A stretch of 64,000 nt of DNA from Muricea muricata. Lineage: Eukaryota; Cnidaria; Anthozoa; Malacalcyonacea; Plexauridae. The position numbers and the translations under genes are program-made. Under the pieces are notes generated by a model that saw nothing but the letters and a program-made list of their open reading frames with translations, was not told the origin of the DNA and did not search any database. Shown piece by piece: positions 25,483 through 40,005 of this stretch (position 1 is its first letter; each line of letters begins with the position of its first letter). The stretch is from assembly GCA_963855995.1 (NCBI GenBank), contig OY979725.1, forward strand, positions 6,458,118 through 6,522,117. Direction: 5' to 3'.

Positions 25483-26451
25483 CTAAAAGAGACCTTCTAA
25501 ATGGAAATTGCAGAACTTAACAAGTCGGGAATCATGTTTTCGGCGCTAACACCATCGAGATGAGCGAAATAGCATGTTGAAATGAGAAACCTATAACTTG
25601 ATTGTAAACTGAAAAGAAACGATCTTAGAACCATCAAAATCGCGTTTTAAGCGTTCTAGAAGCGATTGGAGCGTAAAAACATGTTCAAATCACGAACTAA
25701 AAATTACCGTCTTAAATCGATCACGGCGACAATTTAGAGCTTAAAATGCTGTTTTCAGTGCTAAAGTGAACGAGTTGAGCGCAATAATGTACTCCAATCA
25801 CGGGCCTAAAACAGACCTTCTAAATGGAAATTGCAGAACTTAGCAAGTCGGGAATCATGTTTTCGGTGCTCAAACCATCGAGATGAGCGAAATAACATGT
25901 TGAAATGAGAAACCTATAACTTGCTTGTGAACTAAAAAGAAACGATCTTAGAACCATAAAAATCGCGTTTTAAGCGTTTTAGAAGCGATTTGAGCGTAAA
26001 AACATGTTCAAATCACGAACTAAAAATTACCGTCTTAAATCGATCACGGCGACGTTATAGAGCTTAAAATGGTGTTTTCAGTGCTAAAGTGAACGAGTTG
26101 AGCGCAATAATGTAGTGCAATCACGGACCTAAAAGAGACCTTCTAAATGGAAATTGCAGAACTTAACAAGTCGGGAATCATGTTTTCGGCGCTAAAACCA
26201 TCGAGATGAGCGAAATAGCATGTTGAAATGAGAAACCTATAACTTGATTGTAAACTGAAAAGAAACGATCTTAGAACCATCAAAATCGCGTTTTAAGCGT
26301 TCTAGAAGCGATTGGAGCGTAAAAACATGTTCAAATCACGAACTAAAAATTACCGTCTTAAATCGATCACGGCGACGTTTTAGAGCTTAAAATGGTGTTT
26401 TCAGTGCTAAAGTGAACGAGTTGAGCGCAATAATGTAGTGCAATCACGGAC

Positions 26452-26774
26452 CTAAAAGAGACCTTCTAAATGGAAATTGCAGAACTTAACAAGTCGGGAA
26501 TCATGTTTTCGGCGCTAACACCATCGAGATGAGCGAAATAGCATGTTGAAATGAGAAACCTATAACTTGATTGTAAACTGAAAAGAAACGATCTTAGAAA
26601 TATCAAAATCGCGTTTTAAGCGTTCTAGAAGCGATTGGAGCGTAAAAACATGTTCAAATCACGAACTAAAAATTACCGTCTTAAATCGATCACGGCGACG
26701 TTTTAGAGCTTAAAATGTTGTTTTCAGTGCTAAAGTGAGCGAGTTGAGCGCAATAATGTACTCCAATCACGGAC
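26452..26774 (+). repeat. Hybrid monomer l2/v
   Basis: The left part is l2 (cttaacaag, gctaacacc, gattgtaaactg). The right part has the v ending (gttttagag, atgttgttttc, gtgagcgag, tactcc), leading into w. A private change, cttagaaatatc, sits at 26593-26604 near the switch. The crossover lies between about 26604 and 26700. This monomer ends the correspondence with the 7104-bp partner. Confidence 0.75.
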
Positions 26775-27385
26775 CTAAAACAGACCTTCTAAATGGAAAT
26801 TGCAGAACTTAGCAAGTCGGGAATCATGTTTTCGGTGCTCAAACCATCGAGATGAGCGAAATAACATGTTGAAAATAGAAACCTATAACTTCCTTTTAAA
26901 CTAAAAAGAAACGATCTTAGAACCATAAAAATCGAGTTTTAAGCGTTCTAGAAGCGATTTGAGCGTAAAAACATGCTCAAATCAAGAACTAAAAATTGCC
27001 GTCCTAAATTGATCACGGCGACGTTTAAGAGCTTAAAATGGTGTTTTCAGTGCTAAAGTGAGCGAGTTGAGCGCAATAATGTACTCCAATCACGGACCTA
27101 AAACAGACCTTCTAAATGGAAATTGCAGAACTTAGCAAGTCGGGAATCATGTTTTCGGTGCTCAAACCATCGAGATGAGCAAAAAAACATGTTGAAAATA
27201 GAAACCTATAACTTCCTTTTAAACTAAAAAGAAACGATCTTAGAACCATAAAAATCGCGTTTTAAGCGTTCTAGAAGCGATTTGAGCGTAAAAACATGTT
27301 CAAATCACGAACTAAAAATTACCGCTTTAAATCGATCACGGCGACGTTTTAGAGCTTAAAATGGTGTTTTCAGTGCTAAAGTGAA

Positions 27386-30300
27386 CGAGTTGAGCGCAAT
27401 AATGTACTCCAATCACGGACCTAAAACAGACCTTCTAAATGGAAATTGCAGAACTTAGCAAGTCGGGAATCATGTTTTCGGCGCTCAAACCATCGAGATG
27501 AGCGAAATAACATGTTGAAATGAGAAACCTATAATTTGCTTGTAAACTAAAAAGAAACGATCTTAGAACCATAAAAATCGCGTTTTAAGCGTTCTAGAAG
27601 CGATTTGAGCGTAAAAACATGCTCAAATCACGAACTAAAAATTGGCGTCCTAAATCGAACACGGCGACGTTTAAGAGCTTAAAATGGTGTTTTCAGTGCT
27701 AAAGTGAACGAGTTGAGCGCAATGATGTACTGCAATCACGGACCTAAAAGAGATCTTCTAAATGGAAATTGCAGAACTTAGCAAGTCGGGAATCATGTTT
27801 TCGGCGCTCAAACCATCGAGATGAGCGAAATAACATGTTGAAATGAGAAACCTATAACTTGCTTGTAAACTAAAAAGAAACGATCTTAGAACCATCAAAA
27901 TCGCGTTTTAAGCGTTCTACAAGCGATTTGAGCGTAAAAACATATTCAAATCACGAACTAAAAATTACCGTCTTAAATCGATCACGGCGACGTTTTAGAG
28001 CTTAAAATGGTGTTTTCAGTGCTAAAGTGAACGAGTTGAGCGCAATAATGTACTCCAATCACGGATCTAAAAGAGACCTTCTAAATGGAAATTGCAGAAC
28101 TTAGCAAGTCGGGAATCATGTTTTCGGCGCTAAAACCATCGAGATGAGCGAAATAGCATGTTGAAATGAGAAACCTATAACTTGATTGTAAACTGAAAAG
28201 AAACGATCTTAGAACCATCAAAATCGCGTTTTAAGCGTTCTAGAAGCGATTGGAGCGTAAAAACATGCTCAAATCACGAACTAAAAATTGCCGTCCTAAA
28301 TCGATCACGGCGACGTTTAAGAGCTTAAAATGGTGTTTTCAGTGCTAAAATGAACGAGTTGAGCGCAATGATGTACTGCAGTCACGGATTTAAAAGAGAT
28401 CTTCTAAATGGAAATTGCAGAACTTAGCAAGTCGGGAATCATGTTTTCGGCGCTCAAACTATCGAGATGAGCGAAATAACATGTTGAAATGAGAAACCTA
28501 TAACTTGCTTGTAAACTGAAAAGAAACGATCTTAGAACCATCAAAATCGCGTTTTAAGCGTTGTAGAAGCGATTTGAGCGTAAAAACATGCTCAAGTCAC
28601 GAACTAAAAATTGCCGTCCTAAATCAATCACAGCGACGTTTTAAAGCTTAAAATGGTGTTTTCAGTGTCAAAGTGAACGAGTTGAGCGCAATGATGTACT
28701 CCAATCACGGACCTAAAAGAGACCTTCTAAATGGAAATTGCAGAACTTAGCAAGTCGAGAATCATGTTTTCGGCGCTCAAACCATCGAGATGAGCGAAAT
28801 AACATGTTGAAATGAGAAACCTATAACTTGCTTGTAAACGGAAAAGAAACGATCTTAGAACCATCAAAATCGCGTTTTAAGCGTTCTAGAAGCGATTTGA
28901 GCGTAAACACATGCTCAAATCACGAACTAAAAATTACCGTCTTGAATCGATCAGGCCAACGTTTTAGAGCTGAAAATGGTGTTTTCAGTGCTAAAGTGAA
29001 CGAGTTTAGCGCAATGATGTAGTGCAATCACGGACCTAAAAGAGACCTTCTAAATGGAAATTGCCGAACTTAGCAAGTCGGGAATCATGTTTTTAGTGCT
29101 CACACCATCGAGATGAGCGAAATAACATGTTGCAATGAGAAACCTATAACTTGCTTGTAAACTAATAAAAACGATCTTAGAACCATCAAAATCGCGTTTT
29201 AAGCGTTCTAGAAGCGATTTGAGCGTAAAAACATGCTCAAATCACGAACTAAAAATTACCCTCTTAAATCGATCACAGCGACGTTTTAAGGCTTAAAATG
29301 GTGTTTTCAGTGATAAAGTGAACGAGTTGAGCGCAATGATGTACTGCAATCACGGACCTAAAAGAGACCTTCTAAATGGAAATTGCAGAACTTAGCAAGT
29401 CGGGAATCATGTTTTCGGCGCTCAAACCATCGAGATGAGCGAAATAACATGTTGAAATGAGAAACCTATAACTTGCTTGTAAACTAAAAAGAAACGATCT
29501 TAGAACCATCAACATCGCGTTTTAAACGTTCTAGATGCGATTTGAGCGTAAAAACATGCTCAAATCACGAACTAAAAATTGCCGTCCTAAATCGATCACG
29601 GCCACGTTTAAGAGCTTAAAATGGTGTTTTCAGTGCTAAAGTGAACGAGTTGAGCGCAATAATGTACTGCAATCACGGACCTAAAAGAGACCTTCTAAAT
29701 GGAAATTGCAGAACTTAGAAGGTCGGGAATCATGTTTTCGGCGCTCAACCTATCGAGATGAGCGAAAAAACACGTTGAAATGAGAAACCTATAACTTCCT
29801 TGTAAATTTAAAAAAACGATCTTAGAACCATCAAAATCGCGTTTTAAGCGTTCTAGAAGCGATTTGAGCGTAAAAACATGCTCAAATCACCAACTAAAAA
29901 TTGCCGTCCTAAATCGATCACGGCGACGTTTTAGAGCTTAAAATGGTGTTTTCAGTGCTAAAGTGAACGAGTTGAGCGCAATGATGTACTGCAATCACGG
30001 ACCTAAAAGAGACCTTCTAAATGGAAATTGCAGAACTTAGCAAGTCGGGAATCATGTTTTCGGCGCTCAAACTATCGAGATGAGCGAAATAACATGTTGA
30101 AATGAGAAACCTATAACTTGCTTGTAAACTGAAAAGAAACGATCTTAGAACCATCAAAATCGCGTTTTAAGCGTTCTAGAAACGATTTGAGCGTAAAAAC
30201 ATGTTCAAATCACGAACTAAAAATTAGCGTCTTAAATCGATCACGGCGACGTTTTAGAGCTTAAAATGGTGTTTTCAGTGCTAAAGTGAACGAGTTGAGC

Positions 30301-33300
30301 GCAATAATGTACTCCAATCACGGACCTAAAAGAGACCTTCTAAATGGAAATTGCAGAATTTAGCAAGTCGGGAATCATGTTTTCGGCGCTCAAACCATCG
30401 AGATGAGCGAAATAACATGTTGAAATGAGAAACCTATAACTTGCTTGTAAACTAAAAAGAAACGATCTTAGAACCATAAAAATCGCGTTTTAAGCGTTCT
30501 AGAAGCGATTTGAGCGTAAAAACATGCTCAAATCACGAACTAAAAATTGCCGTCCTAAATCGAACACGGCGACGTTTAAGAGCTTAAAATGGTGTTTTCA
30601 GTGCTAAAGTGAACGAGTTGAGCGCAATGATGTACTGCAATCACGGACCTAAAAGAGATCTTCTAAATGGAAATTGCAGAACTTAGCAAGTCGGGAATCA
30701 GGTTTTCGGCGCTCAAACCATCGAGATGAGCGAAATAACATGTTGAAATGAGGAACCTATAACTTGCTTGTAAACTAAAAAGAAACGATCTTAGAACCAT
30801 AAAAATCGCGTTTTAAGCGTTTTAGAAGCGATTTGAGCGTAAAAACATGTTCAAATCACGAACTAAAAATTACCGTCTTAAATCGATCACGGCGACGTTT
30901 TAGAGCTTAAAATGGTGTTTTCAGTGCTAAAGTGAACGAGTTGAGCGCAATAATGTAGTGCAATCACGGACCTAAAAGAGACCTTCTAAATGGAAATTGC
31001 AGAACTTAGCAAGTCGGGAATCATGTTTTCGGCGCTAAAACCATCGAGATGAGCGAAATAGCATGTTGAAATGAGAAACCTATAACTTGATTGTAAACTG
31101 AAAAGAAACGATCTTAGAACCATCAAAATCGCGTTTTAAGCGTTCTAGAAGCGATTGGAGCGTAAAAACATGTTCAAATCACGAACTAAAAATTACCGTC
31201 TTAAATCGATCACGGCGACGTTTTAGAGCTTAAAATGGTGTTTTCAGTGCTAAAGTGAACGAGTTGAGCGCAATAATGTACTGCAATCACGGACCTAAAA
31301 GAGACCTTCTAAATGGAAATTGCAGAACTTAGCAAGTCGGGAATCATGTTTTCGGCGCTAAAACCATCGAGGTGAGCGAAATAGCATGTTGAAATGAGAA
31401 ACCTATAACTTGATTGTAAACTGAAAAGAAACGATCTTAGAACCATCAAACTCGCGTTTTAAGCGTTCTAGAAGCGATTTGAGCGTAAAAACATGTTCAA
31501 ATCACGAACTAAAAATTACCGTCTTAAATCGATCACGGCGACGTTTTAGAGCTTAAAATGGTGTTTTCAGTGCTAAAGTGAACGAGTTGAGCGCAATAAT
31601 GTAGTGCAATCACGGACCTAAAAGAGACCTTCTAAATGGAAATTGCAGAACTTAACAAGTCGGGAATCATGTTTTCGGCGCTAAAACCATCGAGATGAGC
31701 GAAATAGCATGTTGAAATGAGAAACCTATAACTTGATTGTAAACTGAAAAGAAACGATCTTAGAACCATCAAAATCGCGTTTTAAGCGTTCTAGAAGCGA
31801 TTGGAGCGTAAAAACATGTTCAAATCACGAACTAAAAATTACCGTCTTAAATCGATCACGGCGACGTTTTAGAGCTTAAAATGGTGTTTTCAGTGCTAAA
31901 GTGAACGAGTTGAGCGCAATAATGTAGTGCAATCACGGACCTAAAAGAGACCTTCTAAATGGAAATTGCAGAACTTAACAAGTCGGGAATCATGTTTTCG
32001 GCGCTAAAACCATCGAGATGAGCGAAATAGCATGTTGAAATGAGAAACCTATAACTTGATTGTAAACTGAAAAGAAACGATCTTAGAACCATCAAAATCG
32101 CGTTTTAAGCGTTCTAGAAGCGATTGGAGCGTAAAAACATGTTCAAATCACGAACTAAAAATTACCGTCTTAAATCGATCACGGCGACGTTTTAGAGCTT
32201 AAAATGGTGTTTTCAGTGCTAAAGTGAACGAGTTGAGCGCAATAATGTAGTGCAATCACGGACCTAAAAGAGACCTTCTAAATGGAAATTGCAGAACTTA
32301 ACAAGTCGGGAATCATGTTTTCGGCGCTAAAACCATCGAGATGAGCGAAATAGCATGTTGAAATGAGAAACCTATAACTTGATTGTAAACTGAAAAGAAA
32401 CGATCTTAGAACCATCAAAATCGCGTTTTAAGCGTTCTAGAAGCGATTGGAGCGTAAAAACATGTTCAAATCACGAACTAAAAATTACCGTCTTAAATCG
32501 ATCACGGCGACGTTTTAGAGCTTAAAATGGTGTTTTCAGTGCTAAAGTGAACGAGTTGAGCGCAATAATGTAGTGCAATCACGGACCTAAAAGAGACCTT
32601 CTAAATGGAAATTGCAGAACTTAACAAGTCGGGAATCATGTTTTCGGCGCTAACACCATCGAGATGAGCGAAATAGCATGTTGAAATGAGAAACCTATAA
32701 CTTGATTGTAAACTGAAAAGAAACGATCTTAGAACCATCAAAATCGCGTTTTAAGCGTTCTAGAAGCGATTGGAGCGTAAAAACATGTTCAAATCACGAA
32801 CTAAAAATTACCGTCTTAAATCGATCACGGCGACAATTTAGAGCTTAAAATGCTGTTTTCAGTGCTAAAGTGAACGAGTTGAGCGCAATAATGTACTCCA
32901 ATCACGGGCCTAAAACAGACCTTCTAAATGGAAATTGCAGAACTTAGCAAGTCGGGAATCATGTTTTCGGTGCTCAAACCATCGAGATGAGCGAAATAAC
33001 ATGTTGAAATGAGAAACCTATAACTTGCTTGTGAACTAAAAAGAAACGATCTTAGAACCATAAAAATCGCGTTTTAAGCGTTTTAGAAGCGATTTGAGCG
33101 TAAAAACATGTTCAAATCACGAACTAAAAATTACCGTCTTAAATCGATCACGGCGACGTTATAGAGCTTAAAATGGTGTTTTCAGTGCTAAAGTGAACGA
33201 GTTGAGCGCAATAATGTAGTGCAATCACGGACCTAAAAGAGACCTTCTAAATGGAAATTGCAGAACTTAACAAGTCGGGAATCATGTTTTCGGCGCTAAA

Positions 33301-33803
33301 ACCATCGAGATGAGCGAAATAGCATGTTGAAATGAGAAACCTATAACTTGATTGTAAACTGAAAAGAAACGATCTTAGAACCATCAAAATCGCGTTTTAA
33401 GCGTTCTAGAAGCGATTGGAGCGTAAAAACATGTTCAAATCACGAACTAAAAATTACCGTCTTAAATCGATCACGGCGACGTTTTAGAGCTTAAAATGGT
33501 GTTTTCAGTGCTAAAGTGAACGAGTTGAGCGCAATAATGTAGTGCAATCACGGACCTAAAAGAGACCTTCTAAATGGAAATTGCAGAACTTAACAAGTCG
33601 GGAATCATGTTTTCGGCGCTAACACCATCGAGATGAGCGAAATAGCATGTTGAAATGAGAAACCTATAACTTGATTGTAAACTGAAAAGAAACGATCTTA
33701 GAACCATCAAAATCGCGTTTTAAGCGTTCTAGAAGCGATTGGAGCGTAAAAACATGTTCAAATCACGAACTAAAAATTACCGTCTTAAATCGATCACGGC
33801 GAC
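27386..33803 (+). repeat. Long duplicated segment, copy 2 (about 6.4 kb)
   Basis: This is the partner of 20282-26699, spanning 20 monomers from [v/y] through z, h', [i/a], b, c, d, e2, t, u, k', six l-like monomers, l2, k and l into l2. Within it gaggaacc (30741-30760) is a private change. Past 33803 it continues as the l2-k-mnopqrs series, whereas copy 1 passes into a v-type right half and then w and x. Confidence 0.9.
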
Positions 33804-36783
33804 AATTTAGAGCTTAAAATGCTGTTTTCAGTGCTAAAGTGAACGAGTTGAGCGCAATAATGTACTCCAATCACGGGCCTAAAACAGACCTTCTAAATGG
33901 AAATTGCAGAACTTAGCAAGTCGGGAATCATGTTTTCGGTGCTCAAACCATCGAGATGAGCGAAATAACATGTTGAAATGAGAAACCTATAACTTGCTTG
34001 TGAACTAAAAAGAAACGATCTTAGAACCATAAAAATCGCGTTTTAAGCGTTTTAGAAGCGATTTGAGCGTAAAAACATGTTCAAATCACGAACTAAAAAT
34101 TACCGTCTTAAATCGATCACGGCGACGTTATAGAGCTTAAAATGGTGTTTTCAGTGCTAAAGTGAACGAGTTGAGCGCAATAATGTAGTGCAATCACGGA
34201 CCTAAAAGAGACCTTCTAAATGGAAATTGCAGAACTTAGCAAGTCGGGAATCATGTTTTCGGCGCTAAAACCATCGAGATGAGCGAAATAGCATGTTGAA
34301 ATGAGAAACCTATAACTTGATTGTAAACTGAAAAGAAACGATCTTAGAACCATCAAAATCGCGTTTTAAGCGTTCTAGAAGCGATTTGAGCGTAAAAACA
34401 TAATCAAATCACGAACTAAAAATTACCGTCTGAATTCGATCACGGCGACGTTTTAGAGCTTAAAATGGTGTCTTCAGTGCTAAAGTGAACGAGTTGAGCG
34501 CAATAATGTAGTGCAATCACGGACCTAAAAGAGACCTTCTAAATGGAAATTGCAGAACTTAGCAAGTCGCGAATCATGTTTTCGGCGCTAAAACCATCGA
34601 GATGAGCCAAATAGCATGTTGAAATGAGAAACCTATAACTTGATTGTAAACTGAAAAGAAACGATCTTAGAACCATCAAAATCGCGTTTTAAGCGTTCTA
34701 GAAGCGATTGGAGCGTAAAAACATGTTCAAATCACGAACTAAAAATTACCGTCTTAAATCGATCACGGCGACGTTTTAGAGCTTAAAATGGTGTTTTCAG
34801 TGCTAAAGTGAACGAGTTGAGCGCAATAATGTACTCCAATCACGGACCTAAAACAGACCTTCTAAATGGAAATTGCAGAACTTAGCAAGTCGGGAATCAT
34901 GTTTTCGGTGCTCAAACCATCGAGATGAGCGAAATAACATGTTGAAATGAGAAACCTATAACTTGCTTGTGAACTAAAAAGAAACGATCTTAGAACCATC
35001 AAAATCGCGTTTTAAGCGTTCTAGAAGCGATTTGAGCGTAAAAACATAATCAAATCACGAACTAAAAATTACCGTCTTAAATCGATCACGGCGACGTTTT
35101 AGAGCTTAAAATGGTGTTTTCAGTGCTAAAGTGAACGAGTTGAGCGCAATAATGTAGTGCAATCACGGACCTAAAAGAGACCTTCTAAATGGAAATTGCA
35201 GAACTTAGCAAGTCGGGAATCATGTTTTCGGCGCTAAAACTATCGAGATGAGCCAAATAGCATGTTGAAATGAGAAACCTATAACTTGATTGTAAACTGA
35301 AAAGAAACGATCTTAGAACCATCAAAATCGCGTTTTAAGCGTTCTAGAAGCGATTGGAGCGTAAAAACATGTTCAAATCACGAACTAAAAATTACCGTCT
35401 TAAATCGATCACGGCGACGTTTTAGAGCTTAAAATGGTGTTTTCAGTGCTAAAGTGAACGAGTTGAGCGCAATAATGTAGTGCAATCACGGACCTAAAAC
35501 AGACTTTCTAAATGGAAATTGCAGAACTTAGCAAGTCGGGAATCATGTTTTCGGTGCTCAAACCATCGAGATGAGCGAAATAACATGTTGAAATGAGAAA
35601 CCTATAACTTGCTTGTGAACTAAAAAGAAACGATCTTAGAACCATAAAAATGGCGTTTTAAGTTTTTTAGAAGCGATTTGAGCGTAAGAACATGTTCAAA
35701 TCACGAACTAAAAATTACCGTCTTAAATCGATCATGGCGACGTTTTAGAGCTTAAAATGGTGTTTTCAGTGCTAAAGTGAACGAGTTGAGCGCAATAATG
35801 TAGTGCAATCACGGACCTAAAAGAGACCTTCTAAATGGAAATTGCAGAACTTAGCAAGTCGGGAATCATGTTTTCGGTGCTCACACCATCGAGATGAGCG
35901 AAATAACATGTTGAAATGAGAAACCTATAACTTGATTGTAAACTGAAAAGAAACGATCTTAGAACCATCAAAATCGCGTTTTAAGCGTTCTAGAAGCGAT
36001 TGGAGCGTAAAAACATGCTCAAATCACGAACTAAAAATTGCCGTCCTAAATCGATCACAGCGACGTTTAAGAGCTTAAAATGGTGTTTTCAGTGCTAAAG
36101 TGAACGAGTTGAGTGCAATGATGTACTGCAGTCACGGATTTAAAAGAGATCTTCTAAATGGAAATTGCGGAACTTAGCAAATCGGGAATCATGTTTTCGG
36201 CGCTCAAACTATCGAGATGAGCGAAATAACATGTTGAAATGAGAAACCTATAACTTGCTTGTAAACTGAAAAGAAACGATCTTAGAACCATCAAAATCGC
36301 GTTTTAAGCGTTCTAGAAGCGATTTGAGCGTAAAAACATGCTCAAATCACGAACTAAAAATTACCGTCTTAAATCGATCACGGCGACGTTTTAGAGCTTA
36401 AAATGGTGTTTTAAGTGCTAAAGTGAACGAGTTGAGCGCAATGATGTACTGCAATCACGGACCTAAAAGAGACCTTCTAAAGGGAAATTGCAGAACTTAG
36501 TAAATCGGGAATCATGTTTTCGGTGCTCACACCATCGAGATGAGCGAAATAACATGTTGAAATGAGAAACCTATAACTTGCTTGTAAACTAAAAAAACGA
36601 TCTTAGAACCATCAAAATCGCGTTTTAAGCGTTGTAGAAGCGATTTGAGCGTAAAAACATGCTCAAGTCACGAACTAAAAATTGCCGTCCTAAATCAATC
36701 ACAGCGACGTTTTAAAGCTTAAAATGGTGTTTTCAGTGTCAAAGTGAACGAGTTGAGCGCAATGATGTACTCCAATCACGGAC
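32910..36783 (+). repeat. Block k l l2 k mnopqrs a, partner of 6123-9996
   Basis: Monomer starts match 6123-9996 at a constant 26787 bp. The correspondence seems to begin inside the preceding monomer, near 6023 and 32810. The seven-monomer unit occupies 34202-36462 (2261 bp). The following a monomer at 36463 carries the same ctaaaggg change as 9676. Local differences include ctgaattcg near 34430, agactttc, aagttttttag near 35661 and atcatggcg near 35732. After 36783 the sequence goes to g instead of b. Confidence 0.88.
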
Positions 36784-39700
36784 CTAAAAGAGACCTTCTA
36801 AATGGAAATTGCAGAACTTAGCAAGTCGGGAATCATGTTTTCGGCGCTAAAACCATCGAGATGAGCCAAATAGCATGTTGAAATGAGAAACCTATAACTT
36901 GATTGTAAACTGAAAAGAAACGATCTTAGAACCATCAAAATCGCGTTTTAAGCGTTCTAGAAGCGATTTGAGCGTAAAAACATGCTCAAATCACGAACTA
37001 AAAATTACCGTCTTAAATCGATCACGGCGACGTTTTAGAGCTTAAAATGGTGTTTTCAGTGCTAAAGTGAACGAGTTGAGCGCAATAACGTACTGCAATC
37101 ACGGACCTAAAAGAGACCTTCTAAATGGAAATTGCAGAACTTAGCAAGTCGGGAATCATGTTTTCGGCGCTAAAACCATCGCGATGAGCGAAATAGCATG
37201 TTGATATGAGAAACCTATAACTTGATTGTAAACTGAAAAGAAACGATCTTAGAACCATCAAAATCGCGTTTTAAGCGTTCTAGAAGCGATTGGAGCGTAA
37301 AAACATGCTCAAATCACGAACTAAAAATTGCCGTCCTAAATCGATCACGGCGACGTTTAAGAGCTTAAAATGGTGTTTTCAGTGCTAAAGTGAACGAGTT
37401 GAGCGCAATGATGTACTGCAGTCACGGATTTAAAAGAGATCTTCTAAATGGAAATTGCAGAACTTAGCAAGTCGGGAATCATGTTTTCGGCGCTCAAACT
37501 ATCGAGATGAGCGAAATAACATGTTGAAATGAGAAACCTATAACTTGCTTGTAAACTGAAAAGAAACGATCTTAGAACCATCAAAATCGCGTTTTAAGCG
37601 TTCTAGAAGCGATTTGAGCGTAAAAACATGCTCAAATCACGAACTAAAAATTACCGTCTTAAATCGATCACGGCGACGTTTTAGAGCTTAAAATGGTGTT
37701 TTCAGTGCTAAAGTGAACGAGTTGAGCGCAATGATGTACTGCATTCACGGACCTAAAAGAGACCTTCTAAATGGAAATTGCCGAACTTAGCAAGTCGGGA
37801 ATCATGTTTTCGGCGCTCAACCTATCGAGATGAGCGAAATAACATGTTGAAATTAGAAACCTATAACTTCCTTGTAAATTTAAAAAAACGATCTTAGAAC
37901 CATCAAAATCGCGTTTAAGCGTTCTAGAAGCGATTTGAGCGTAAAAACATGCTCAAATCACGAACTAAAAATTGCCGTCCTAAATCGATCACGGCGACGT
38001 TTTAGAGCTTAAAATGGTATTTTAAGTGCTAAAGTGAACGAGTTTAGCGCAATGATGTACTGCAATCACGGACCTAAAAGAGACTTTCTAAATGGAAATT
38101 GCAGAACTTAGTAAATCGGGAATCATGTTTTCGGTGCTCACACCATCGAGATGAGCGAAATAACATGTTGAAATGAGAAACCTATAACTTGCTTGTAAAC
38201 TAAAAAAACGATCTTAGAACCATCAAAATCGCGTTTTAAGCGTTGTAGAAGCGATTTGAGCGTAAAAACATGCTCAAGTCACGAACTAAAAATTGCCGTC
38301 CTAAATCAATCACAGCGACGTTTTAAAGCTTAAAATGGTGTTTTCAGTGCTAAAGTGAACGAGTTGAGCGCAATAATGTACTCCAATCACGGACCTAAAA
38401 GAGACCTTCTAAATGGAAATTGCAGAACTTAGCAAGTCGGGAATCATGTTTTCGGCGCTAAAACCATCGAGATGAGCCAAATAGCATGTTGAAATGAGAA
38501 ACCTATAACTTGATTGTAAACTGAAAAGAAACGATCTTAGAACCATCAAAATCGCGTTTTAAGCGTTCTAGAAGCGATTTGAGCCTAAAAACATGCTCAA
38601 ATCACGAACTAAAAATTACCGTCTTAAATCGATCACGGCGACGTTTTAGAGCTTAAAATGGTGTTTTCAGTGCTAAAGTGAACGAGTTGAGCGCAATAAT
38701 GTACTGCAATCACGGACCTAAAAGAGACCTTCTAAATGGAAATTGCAGAACTTAGCAAGTCGGGAATCATGTTTTCGGCGCTAAAACCATCGTGATGAGT
38801 GAAATAGCATGTTGAAATGAGAAACCTATAACTTGATTGTAAACTGAAAAGAAACGATCTTAGAACCATCAAAATCGCGTTTTAAGCGTTCTAGAAGCGA
38901 TTGGAGCGTAAAAACATGCTCAAATCACGAACTAAAAATTGCCGTCCTAAATCGATCACGGCGACGTTTAAGAGCTTAAAATGGTGTTTTCAGTGCTAAA
39001 GTGAACGAGTTGAGCGCAATGATGTACTGCAGTCACGGATTTAAAAGAGATCTTCTAAATGGAAATTGCAGAACTTAGCAAGTCGGGAATCATGTTTTCG
39101 GCGCTCAAACTATCGAGATGAGCGAAATAACATGTTGAAATGAGAAACCTATAACTTGCTTGTGAACTAAAAAGAAACGATCTTAGAACCATCAAAATCG
39201 CGTTTTAAGCGTTCTAGAAGCGATTTGAGCGTAAAAACATGCTCAAATCACGAACTAAAAATTACCGTCTTAAATCGATCACGGCGACGTTTTAGAGCTT
39301 AAAATGGTGTTTTCAGTGCTAAAGTGAACGATTTGAGCGCAATGATGTACTGCATTCACGGACCTAAAAGAGACCTTCTAAATGGAAATTGCCGAACTTA
39401 GCAAGTCGGGAATCATGTTTTCGGCGCTCAACCTATCGAGATGAGCGAAATAACATGTTGAAATTAGAAACCTATAACTTCCTTGTAAATTTAAAAAAAC
39501 GATCTTAGAACCATCAAAATCGCGTTTAATCGTTCTAGAAGCGATTTGAGCGTAAAAACATGCTCAAATCACGAACTAAAAATTGCCGTCCTAAATCGAT
39601 CACGGCGACGTTTTAGAGCTTAAAATGGTGTTTTAAGTGCTAAAGTGAACGAGTTGAGCGCAATGATGTACTGCAATCACGGACCTAAAAGAGACCTTCT

Positions 39701-40005
39701 AAATGGAAATTGCAGAACTTAGTAAATCGGGAATCATGTTTTCGGTGCTCACACCATCGAGATGAGCGAAATAACATGTTGAAATGAGAAACCTATAACT
39801 TGCTTGTAAACTAAAAAAACGATCTTAGCACCATCAAAATCGCGTTTTAAGCGTTGTAGAAGCGATTTGAGCGTAAAAACATGCTCAAGTCACGAACTAA
39901 AAATTGCCGTCCTAAATCAATCACAGCGACGTTTTAAAGCTTAAAATGGTGTTTTCAGTGTCAAAGTGAACGAGTTGAGCGCAATGATGTACTCCAATCA
40001 CGGAC
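36784..40005 (+). repeat. Ten-monomer block g h i j a' g h i j a
   Basis: The order is that of 11610-14507 with one extra monomer: an h-type copy with catcgtgatgagtg (38718) is inserted between g and i. The i monomer at 39041 has gtgaactaaaaag in place of gtaaactgaaaag. The j monomer at 39364 has gcgtttaatcg, a private change. The same arrangement with the catcgtgatg mark recurs at 54533-57431 and again around 62271. Confidence 0.85.

Larger units (their letters stand above)
20282..26699 (+). repeat. Long duplicated segment, copy 1 (about 6.4 kb)
   Basis: This segment corresponds to 27386-33803 at a constant offset of 7104 bp. The limits were set by the flanking mismatches gtgagcgag/gtgaacgag on the left and gacgttttag/gacaatttag on the right. 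Shared rare marks include gaatcaggtttt (23591 and 30695), catcgaggtg (24261 and 31365) and caaactcgcg in the monomer that follows. I found only about ten single-base differences, for example caggccaacg at 28950 and gatgaccgaa at 22010. Confidence 0.9.
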
